From a virus: a stretch of 26,538 nt of DNA. The notes beneath the pieces were generated by a model. The model saw only the letters and a program-made list of their open reading frames with translations. It had not been told where the DNA came from and made no database searches. The first letter of the stretch is position 1. Each line of letters begins with the position of its first letter. The DNA is taken from positions 1 to 26,538 of the IMG/VR virus record IMGVR_UViG_3300030451_006223. One strand, 5' to 3'. Shown here in pieces: positions 19,107 through 26,538 of the stretch. A program made the translations under genes and the position numbers.

Positions 19107-22100
19107 TTATTTATTCCTTGATCGTTCTTTTTCTTTCTTATCAGCTGCTATGGCTCGATTGTAAATCTTAATAAATCTTTTTTGTTCTCTTAGAATTTCT
19201 TCTTCAATTCTTTCTTGTTGTTGATAATAAAATCTTGGATTAATTTTTTTGTTCTCTTCGTTTGTAGCAAGTTCTTCATTTAAAGATTTAAGAGTTTTAT
19301 TAACCTCTTCGATACTTGCATCAACCTCTGATCTGTCTTGTGGTGCTGAAAGGGTTATGGTGTCTGTTAGAGCCATAATGTTTGGTCTTGCATCGTACAT
19401 GTCTTGAGCAACTCTAGGATCAACAGAAATATCATTTTCATTTCTAAGATAAGCCTGAGCGTAAGACTCAACATCAATTTTTGCATCGTAATATAATTTA
19501 CTTGTTACATGATCCTCTGGTACAGCAAGCAATCTTCTAATAAAAGGTATTTGATTTAGCTCTCTTTTTCTAACAGCACCTTGACCCTGACCGAAGCCTC
19601 TCTCAGCAATCTCTGCAACACCATCAAAAACTAGTTGTCCTGTTCTTCCTACGGTTCTTCCTAGACCACCGGTTCCGTAAGCAACCAAGTATGCTATTGT
19701 TTGTGGAGATATATCTATATCACCCTGAAGATATTTATTTCCACCACTGATGTTATTCATAAACTCTGTTATAACTGCAATAGCCTCACTGTCATTCTTC
19801 TTCCTGAGTAGGGCTTTTGGTCTGTAATCACCTGGGAACTGTTCAGGTCTGATTGGTGCACCAAACCAATTTTCATTTAGGGCTAACTCAACAACGGGTT
19901 TGGCAACGGTTGGGGCTCCTGTTTTGATGGTCTTATCTAAGATAGACCCAAAGCCTTTAGATCTTGTTTCCGCTATACCTATTGGAGAAAAGGATCCTAG
20001 CATCGAGTCAGCCACATCAATTGCAGCCTCTACGACATTTGTAATCTCTCTTCCTTCATCATTTAATTGTGTGTATAAAAGCTCTGCCATGACTCTTCCG
20101 AAGTTATGAAAAACATTAAAGCCATAAGGGAGAGGTATTGTAACTGCTAAAGGTTTGCCATTGAGGTTAACCACCTCTGTTGAGTCTCTTCTCTTGAACT
20201 CAAGCTCTCCGTTTTTAAGGTCAACATCTGGTGTTGACAACATAATCACATAGTTTGACTTATGTTTGTACTCTGGAAACTTTTCATAATAGAGCATCCC
20301 ATCTTCGTCTTCCGGAGATGAAAGTAAGTTATACAGGGTTGTAAAGAATCCTATAGATGTGAGACCACCAGCAAGCTTCATCTTTCTTTTTGAAAGTCCT
20401 CCGGGTCCATAACCCCTAAAGAAGTTAACTGATCCCTGTACTGATGCGTTAAAGAACATGTACATTGCATTTAAACCGTTACCCTTAACACCCTTTCTGT
20501 TAAAGTTAATGGTTAGGTTCTTTGCTAATATTGCTGCCTTCTTAATTTGTTCTGGGGTTACTTTGTTTATTCCCCCCTGAAGCTCTAGGGCAGCCTTAAA
20601 TGCAGTAAATCTTGTAGCGTTTTCAACAACGGTGTTAGCAACCTCAATTGGTTTATAGACTGACTGAATTGCTTTTTTGGTATTTCCCTTAAATGTACCC
20701 TTATACATCTCAGCCATGTTATTCAAGTCTGACTGAATTTTTTCTATGGTTGGGGGGACTACATATCCTGTTTCTGCTCCTGAATCTTTGAATGCATCAT
20801 AGTATTGTTGATCCTCAGCATTCATTTCTTTTCTAGTTTCTCCCCTCTTGAGGGTCTTCATGTTTTTAATAACACTCTTAAATCCAAATTTTTCTTCAAG
20901 GATTTTCAGGTTCTCTGCTCTACCACCCTTAAGTTCTTGTTCAGCGGCTAAATTAAATCCTGCTGTTTGGAAGTCTCTTAAGAAGTTGGTAATCATAAAT
21001 TCAGGATCTAACACGGTGTTAACCATCGCAAGACCTCTAGTTACTTTTGCAAGACCGTTGAATAATGCACTTGATGTATCAGTGTCCCAGCCAGCTAAAC
21101 CTCTAGCCAATCTTTCGTCTTTAAGAATAACCACTTTTTCTTTACCATCTTCCTTAAATGAAATGATTGCCTTCTCTCCATCCCATTGTGGCTTGGCTGC
21201 CATAAATTTATTCTTGCCTCTAACTTGCCATACATCATCGTTAGGAAACTCTCTTGCGAGATCAGCAAGTTTCTTAACAATAATATTTTTTTCTGACCTA
21301 ATGACAGCCGCTGAGGCTCTTGCTAGTGTTTGTTCTAACGCAAAGTCAGCCTTAGATATTCTACCTTTGGCTTGTTTTACCTCAGATCCAGATACAGAGA
21401 ATGCTTTTGCAACAGAGCCTGTGCCTGAACTTGAAGGCTCTGATCCTTTTGCAAGTGTATCTGCCGCAAATCCTGCTAGAGGTACATAATATTTATATCT
21501 TGATTTCCAATCAGCTAGGTTTTCTTGATCAACCAAGCCATTATCTTCATATAACTTTATGGTGTCATTAATGATTGGCTTATGCAGTTCGTTGTATGCC
21601 TTAAGTAAAATTTTTCCTTTGTTGGCTACTGCTCTTGCCTGTCCGTTTTCATAGATTACGCCATTTCTTTTTAGGTATTTAATAGCATCATCTGTTTTTA
21701 TACCGGAGCCCCTATCCTTATATTTAACAGATCCGGGTTTTCCGGGTTCTCTGAGGGTATTAATGTATTCGTTTCTTTCAGGTGCGTGTAAGTTATAAAT
21801 AAACTCGTTGTATTGTTTGATTGTGTAACCATTATCTGTAATGAACTTAATAAGCTTCTCAGCTTTTCGTTCAAATTTTTCTACTCCCGTTTTGACCCTG
21901 CCATGATACAAGTCAGTTTCATCGGTAACCCTTCTTCCAGAAACAGCCTCTGGTCCAAACTCTGATTTAATAGCATTTTCAATTGTAAATACTGGATCAA
22001 AGTTATTAACTATGTTCAACTTAAAGTTTCTAAACTTTCTTTGAAAATAGTTTTCATCACCAAGACTAAACTGTCTGTTTTGTTTGGGATCTGATGGGGG

Positions 22101-25100
22101 TGGTTTTGACCCCTTGCTTGGAGGAACCTCTAATAACATATCAGAGTCTTCTGGTTTTTGTAGGGACATTGTGTCTGGTCCTTGTGCTACAGCAAGAGCT
22201 TCTTGACCTTCACCTATAACAGGTGCAGAGTTGTAGTTATTTGTATCAAACTCATATCCTGATCTTTCGCTTTTACCACCAAACTCCTGTGGTTTTAAAA
22301 TATCAATACCGTACTCTTTAAGGGTTAATGGAATCTGTCCATCAGACTTAAATTTGTTTTCTACCAGAGTTTCAAAACCTTCTCTGCTTGGATAGTCCCC
22401 TAGCCTAATATGGACAGGTATTGTCTGAGCACCATCTTTTTGTGCGAGTGCTGATCTATGTCTGCCCTCGTGACCGGTTACCGTTCCGGTTTCATCAACA
22501 GATAAAAATACGGGAATATTTCCGACTTGTTCTCTTGGGTCGAATGTAGAAGATACCTCTGCTCTAGTGTCAACATTACTATACTCTGGACCCTCTTCCC
22601 TTATCTCTTGAATAACATTATCTGAACTTGTTGTTAGCTTGAGATAGTCATCTATAGGCATCCTTATAACAAAATCAGTTACAACTTGAGGAAATCCAAA
22701 CCTCCTTTCACCATCTCTAGTTGGGTTTATTCTTGGAAAGTCTTCTGGTGTTTCGCCCTCAAAAAGTTGTGGCTGAATTTTGTTTGCAGTTCTTTGTATA
22801 AGTTTTATGTCTTCTATTGAAAAATCGACATACGCTGGCTCTACTAATGTATCGCCATCATATACAGGTGCTCTTGATTCGGCTTCTAGATCGCTTGGTC
22901 TTGGTCTGTAGTTGGAGTTGATGGATTCATTTCTGGTCCATCCATATCGTTCTGAGAAGTCTTGATCAACTTCTTGAATTCTCGGTTGGATTTGCCTGAC
23001 GAGACTTTCAACCCTTCTTTGAAGATCGGGTGAAATTCGTCTGCTATCTCGTAAGTAACCTTCGCCATTTTTATCAACCTCCCAATTGTTGCCTAAATAA
23101 CCGGTGTTTGCTGCAAAGTGTGTCAGCCTAACATCTTCGTTATTTTCAAATTGTACACTATTTAGTGCTCGTTCAACAATTGATTTAAATTTAATGTTGT
23201 CAATGCCGACATAATCAAAGTTTATAATTCTTGCTCCTCTTGGAGAAGCAATAGGATTGTATTCTGTATTTCCTGACTCTTGTGCAATTGCTTCAGCAAC
23301 AGCGACAGTCTCTTGTTGAGATAGTGGTCTGCCAATATTTATTTCAAAACCATTTAAATCTTTCTTTGCGATGTTCTTTTTATAGAAAGGTTTGTGATAA
23401 CCAACACCATCTTGTTTTAATAAGATGCCAACAACAGCTGAGTATGCCTCTGCTAGTTCTTGGTTGGATGGATCTAACGCTGTTATCTCATCCTTCTGTG
23501 CCCTATATTTCTTAACAAGAACAGCTTCAGTCTGTGTTCCGGGATTTACATTCTGTTCAAAATATCCGGGTGCTTCAAAGTTACCTGGTGTTAATAACCC
23601 AAGTTCTTTTGCGATTATGTCATTACCGTCTTCATCAAGGAATGCTTTAGATACTGCTACATGGTATTCCTGTAGTTGTTCGTAAGTCGCATCTTGAATC
23701 TCTGGCATATGATTCGTTGTTGCTCCGGGAATAGACTCCCAGCTAATTTGTCCAAGGTTTTCTTTTAATGCATCACTGTAGTCATACTTAGAAACCTCTG
23801 GTGAGGTTCCCTCATCTTGAGATTTTTTGGCAACCCAAATAGCGGCTTGCACCTGTCTTGGTTCCCAGCCTAGCTGATCAGCAATCCTTTCTACCTCTCG
23901 CTCTACAAAATCATATTGTTTTGGTGAAGGGGACTCGGTATTAAAACCAAAGGCTTTCATCATCCAAAGGTCTGTAGTTACCGCTTGTTCTTTTGTTGGG
24001 TCAATAAATCCTATGATGTTTGAATAAAAGCTATTTGTTTTTCTCCCACTCCATTCTTCCCCTGAAAAAAGAGCCTCAAGCTTTTTGTTCATTGATTGTG
24101 TAAATCTGCCAGTATTAATTGGTCTACCAGCCTTGTGCTGAGAATATGCCTGCACAGCATAAACCATGTTTGTACTCACCGGTGTACCAGGAGATGTGAT
24201 TGCTATTGCTTGTGCTAACAGATCTGCCTCTGCTTTATCTCCCCCTGTTACATCTAACAATGCTTGAGCACTTTGCTCATACCAAAATCTACCAACCTCA
24301 CCTTCCTCGGTTAGTCCTAGTATTTTTCTTCTTAGAGCCCCAAGAGCTTGGGGAGATGTTACACCTTCAGGTGCTCCTATATATTGACCTGTTGTGCCTA
24401 CTCTTGTTCGTATTGGAGATCGTAAATTGTCCCTTGCTTCTGGTCCGGTCTGTTCTGCCAACTCTCCACCGGTTGGTCTTTCTGTAACGCTAGTTCTATC
24501 TGTTGTAAAGTCTTGCCTTTCTCCTGAAATCGATAGACCTCTAGGGGCACGGGGTGACCGAAACGCACGAAGTATTCCGATGCCTTTGTTTCCAAATCCG
24601 TCAACTGAAATCTCATTGTTAATCCTTTCTATTAGTTTAACTGTTTCTGGAGCAAACTCCTCCAGCAAACTTCTGTTAGTGTAATATAGACTATGCATTT
24701 GTGCAAAAATCTCGCCCTTAATAAATCTAAGTTGCTTCTGTACAGATGCTGGATCAGCACCCTGAGATATTGCATGCATCGTAGATATGTAAGAACTCAT
24801 TGGATATTCAAGAATTCTTCCTTGTAAATAAGAACCGTCTGCTAATTCTTTTTTAAGATTTAACTTAACAAGCTGATCGTTATTTAAAATATTAAAAGCT
24901 TCTCTTATTATTGGACCCTTGGTGCCAGACTTGATTACGAGCTCTGGATTTCTTTGTCTAAATCTAGTCGTTACTGCTTCTATTTCAGTGTCTGAGGGGG
25001 CAGCTATTTCGTATTCAGGTACCTCAAAAAGGGGACTATCAAAGTGTGCAGATTCTCCATAATCAAAAAAACCATAATCTATATGATGCCCAAGCTCGTG

Positions 25101-26538
25101 TGCTAATGATTGTGTTGTATTAAGGTTGTAAGTCGATAACCCAACAAGGGTTTTTCCTGCTGCTTCAGCGTCATAAGAAATCCCTGAAAGCTTTGTAAAT
25201 GCAATATTTTTAAACGCTGGATTATAAACAGCATATGGTGTGCTAACAACCCTTCCTGAACGCTCATCGTTACCAATCATTCCAAAGAATGAAATGTCTT
25301 CTATTATTTCGTAAGGCATGCCAGCCTCTCTCATCATCGCTATTGATGTGGATAGGTTGTCTGCCTCGACCTCATTAAAGTCCCTAAGCTTTGCAGTATA
25401 GTTGTCTATGTCTTGTTGAAAAAAAACATTAGATGAAAAATCATCTACATTAAATCTTCTAGTATTTACTATATTAGCTTTGATAGCATCTTTCTCTTGT
25501 AAATTTATTTCTTGCACGCTTATTGGATTTATTTTGCCATCCATCTCTGATACTTCTATATCATTTAATAAGTCCTGATTAGCTTCTCTAGTCTCCGGAG
25601 AAACATCTTCATCTATCTCTGTGGTTGTAGGTGCAAATATTTTTTGTGCAGCCTCTAGGTCTTGTGGTCTAGCAACCTGCTCAACTGTTTTTCTTTCCTT
25701 AAGGGCATTGTTAATTTCTAATATTTGTTCTTCCTCAATGACCTCTTCGGCAGGGTCGCCCAATTGATAGGCAAGATAATTATCTGTTAAGAAGTCTTCA
25801 ACATTGATACTAGTGCTTCCATCTAAGCCACTGTTTAATATATCAAGGGTGGTTCTCTCTAACGCCTGATCAAGATAGTCAGCATTTCTTACCCCTTTCT
25901 CTATTTCCCGAGCCAGCTTCCTTGCCATATTTGGATCAAGCTTTAAAAGCTGGTCTTTTAATTCTGGAGATAACTCAAACAAACCTTTTGCGGTAATGGC
26001 GGAGCCGCTGCCAGCAATCGTAGCCCAAAAAGAGTTATATGAGATTGATTTAAATAAATCTATTTCTGTTGGACCGTTGTATAAAGGATCCTTTTTGTTT
26101 TCTTGAATTTGACTTAGTTCTGTTTGTAAACCGAAAGCGGTATTATTAAGCTCTTGCAAGACACCATTAACAGTTTCAAAACCATATTCTGTTATGGCTG
26201 TATCCAGACCATCTCTTGCCATGGTCTTTAAAACATTTTTATTTTTTTTGTATGAGTTTACAAATAACTTAGATAGTTTTGCTGTTGGAATAGCCTCTGT
26301 AAGACCTTCAATAATTCCATTTATCTTTGCGTTGTTATAAGCATCCTGATAATTTAAGCCCTCATTTCTTGCCTCAACATAAGATCTGCCAGCTTCTTGT
26401 GCTGAAAATATTGGCAACATTGAATACGCTAAATAAGGATTCCTTGTTGCTGCTGCTGCAAAAAGTACAGGTCCTTGTTGAATTATACTTGCAAAACCCT
26501 GAGCCATTGCTGCCGCTCTAGGGCTCACATCAGCATCT
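19107..26538 (-). CDS. Giant polyvalent (LPD38-type) virion or ejection protein, N-terminus beyond window
   Basis: At least 2476 residues; the frame is still open at the right edge, and the only in-window start is an internal GTG at 26528. Counted from that codon: hydrophobic/amphipathic N-terminal part (8-45); zinc-protease-like AHELGHHIDY near 476-485; a helical region about 700-900 (SPGTPVSTN, GRKTNSFYSNI, TTDLWMMKAFGF) of the DUF7178 type; HEGRHRSALAQ near 1353, like a ParB-type loop; then a Pro-rich linker and from about 1480 the LPD38 region with TINFNRKG and FFNASVQG near 2000-2030, one or two membrane-like helices (GLTSIGFFTTLYNLL) and a coiled-coil C-terminus. Such proteins are packed in the head and enter the cell with the DNA. 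Domain numbers are from memory. Confidence 0.85.
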   Translation of the reverse strand, partial: DADVSPRAAAMAQGFASIIQQGPVLFAAAATRNPYLAYSMLPIFSAQEAGRSYVEARNEGLNYQDAYNNAKINGIIEGLTEAIPTAKLSKLFVNSYKKNKNVLKTMARDGLDTAITEYGFETVNGVLQELNNTAFGLQTELSQIQENKKDPLYNGPTEIDLFKSISYNSFWATIAGSGSAITAKGLFELSPELKDQLLKLDPNMARKLAREIEKGVRNADYLDQALERTTLDILNSGLDGSTSINVEDFLTDNYLAYQLGDPAEEVIEEEQILEINNALKERKTVEQVARPQDLEAAQKIFAPTTTEIDEDVSPETREANQDLLNDIEVSEMDGKINPISVQEINLQEKDAIKANIVNTRRFNVDDFSSNVFFQQDIDNYTAKLRDFNEVEADNLSTSIAMMREAGMPYEIIEDISFFGMIGNDERSGRVVSTPYAVYNPAFKNIAFTKLSGISYDAEAAGKTLVGLSTYNLNTTQSLAHELGHHIDYGFFDYGESAHFDSPLFEVPEYEIAAPSDTEIEAVTTRFRQRNPELVIKSGTKGPIIREAFNILNNDQLVKLNLKKELADGSYLQGRILEYPMSSYISTMHAISQGADPASVQKQLRFIKGEIFAQMHSLYYTNRSLLEEFAPETVKLIERINNEISVDGFGNKGIGILRAFRSPRAPRGLSISGERQDFTTDRTSVTERPTGGELAEQTGPEARDNLRSPIRTRVGTTGQYIGAPEGVTSPQALGALRRKILGLTEEGEVGRFWYEQSAQALLDVTGGDKAEADLLAQAIAITSPGTPVSTNMVYAVQAYSQHKAGRPINTGRFTQSMNKKLEALFSGEEWSGRKTNSFYSNIIGFIDPTKEQAVTTDLWMMKAFGFNTESPSPKQYDFVEREVERIADQLGWEPRQVQAAIWVAKKSQDEGTSPEVSKYDYSDALKENLGQISWESIPGATTNHMPEIQDATYEQLQEYHVAVSKAFLDEDGNDIIAKELGLLTPGNFEAPGYFEQNVNPGTQTEAVLVKKYRAQKDEITALDPSNQELAEAYSAVVGILLKQDGVGYHKPFYKKNIAKKDLNGFEINIGRPLSQQETVAVAEAIAQESGNTEYNPIASPRGARIINFDYVGIDNIKFKSIVERALNSVQFENNEDVRLTHFAANTGYLGNNWEVDKNGEGYLRDSRRISPDLQRRVESLVRQIQPRIQEVDQDFSERYGWTRNESINSNYRPRPSDLEAESRAPVYDGDTLVEPAYVDFSIEDIKLIQRTANKIQPQLFEGETPEDFPRINPTRDGERRFGFPQVVTDFVIRMPIDDYLKLTTSSDNVIQEIREEGPEYSNVDTRAEVSSTFDPREQVGNIPVFLSVDETGTVTGHEGRHRSALAQKDGAQTIPVHIRLGDYPSREGFETLVENKFKSDGQIPLTLKEYGIDILKPQEFGGKSERSGYEFDTNNYNSAPVIGEGQEALAVAQGPDTMSLQKPEDSDMLLEVPPSKGSKPPPSDPKQNRQFSLGDENYFQRKFRNFKLNIVNNFDPVFTIENAIKSEFGPEAVSGRRVTDETDLYHGRVKTGVEKFERKAEKLIKFITDNGYTIKQYNEFIYNLHAPERNEYINTLREPGKPGSVKYKDRGSGIKTDDAIKYLKRNGVIYENGQARAVANKGKILLKAYNELHKPIINDTIKLYEDNGLVDQENLADWKSRYKYYVPLAGFAADTLAKGSEPSSSGTGSVAKAFSVSGSEVKQAKGRISKADFALEQTLARASAAVIRSEKNIIVKKLADLAREFPNDDVWQVRGKNKFMAAKPQWDGEKAIISFKEDGKEKVVILKDERLARGLAGWDTDTSSALFNGLAKVTRGLAMVNTVLDPEFMITNFLRDFQTAGFNLAAEQELKGGRAENLKILEEKFGFKSVIKNMKTLKRGETRKEMNAEDQQYYDAFKDSGAETGYVVPPTIEKIQSDLNNMAEMYKGTFKGNTKKAIQSVYKPIEVANTVVENATRFTAFKAALELQGGINKVTPEQIKKAAILAKNLTINFNRKGVKGNGLNAMYMFFNASVQGSVNFFRGYGPGGLSKRKMKLAGGLTSIGFFTTLYNLLSSPEDEDGMLYYEKFPEYKHKSNYVIMLSTPDVDLKNGELEFKRRDSTEVVNLNGKPLAVTIPLPYGFNVFHNFGRVMAELLYTQLNDEGREITNVVEAAIDVADSMLGSFSPIGIAETRSKGFGSILDKTIKTGAPTVAKPVVELALNENWFGAPIRPEQFPGDYRPKALLRKKNDSEAIAVITEFMNNISGGNKYLQGDIDISPQTIAYLVAYGTGGLGRTVGRTGQLVFDGVAEIAERGFGQGQGAVRKRELNQIPFIRRLLAVPEDHVTSKLYYDAKIDVESYAQAYLRNENDISVDPRVAQDMYDARPNIMALTDTITLSAPQDRSEVDASIEEVNKTLKSLNEELATNEENKKINPRFYYQQQERIEEEILREQKRFIKIYNRAIAADKKEKERSRNK

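Noticed and set aside
20848-21489. 213-codon open frame on the plus strand inside the giant gene
   Set aside because: It is antisense to a continuous, clearly protein-like region of the giant gene, has no ribosome site, and its product is Ser/Leu-rich in the way antisense frames are.

Overview
This window is part of a tailed double-stranded DNA bacteriophage or prophage genome. It is low in GC and tightly packed: most neighbouring genes overlap by 1 to 50 bases. No bacterial housekeeping gene, rRNA, tRNA or CRISPR array was seen. A tyrosine integrase suggests a temperate life style. A giant LPD38-type protein at the right edge is of the kind usually found as an ejection or internal virion protein of short-tailed phages. 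The host cannot be read from the sequence; the gene set resembles that of uncultured aquatic phages, which is an inference.

Layout. (1) 1-3957, minus strand: lysis and packaging genes, read leftwards: XhlA-like coiled-coil/membrane protein, DUF5675 protein, HNH endonuclease, small terminase, a 187-bp palindrome-rich gap, large terminase, portal (cut by the window edge). (2) 3958-4152: divergent control region with a sigma70-like promoter, a 14-nt motif found again at two other promoters, and a hairpin at the predicted 5' end of the rightward transcript. (3) 4153-7060, plus strand: thirteen very small unknown genes with strong Shine-Dalgarno sites, ended by a hairpin terminator near 7080-7106. 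(4) 7126-7302: one orphan small plus-strand gene. (5) 7307-12903, minus strand: a replication operon read leftwards: lambda-O-like winged-helix initiator, DnaB-like helicase, coiled-coil protein, Ref-like nuclease, DUF3310 protein, then many tiny proteins, several of them strongly Lys/Arg-rich. (6) 12904-12987: divergent promoters. (7) 12988-16181, plus strand: ERF annealing protein, YqaJ-type exonuclease, ribbon-helix-helix-like protein, a small protein with an SSB-like acidic tip, a DUF1289-like zinc protein and a PD-(D/E)XK nuclease. (8) 16178-19027, plus strand: its own promoter, an unknown protein, a 45-aa basic protein, a C5-cytosine methyltransferase and the integrase, chained by overlapping stop and start codons. 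(9) 19028-19106: inverted repeats, possible attP or terminator. (10) 19107 to the right edge, minus strand: the giant polyvalent protein, whose start lies outside the window.

How it works together. The initiator gene carries two tandem 21-bp dyad repeats beside an AT-rich tract, the arrangement of the lambda origin inside gene O, so replication probably starts at about 12541-12650, with the neighbouring helicase gene supplying the motor. ERF plus YqaJ form a Red-like recombination pair. Packaging (TerS, TerL, HNH, portal) and the giant protein lie at opposite ends of the window on the same strand, as expected if the genome is circular or circularly permuted and the late region was cut when the contig was made.

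The points most worth following are the intragenic origin, the motif shared by three promoters, the multidomain giant protein, the cluster of tiny basic proteins and the SSB-tip protein.
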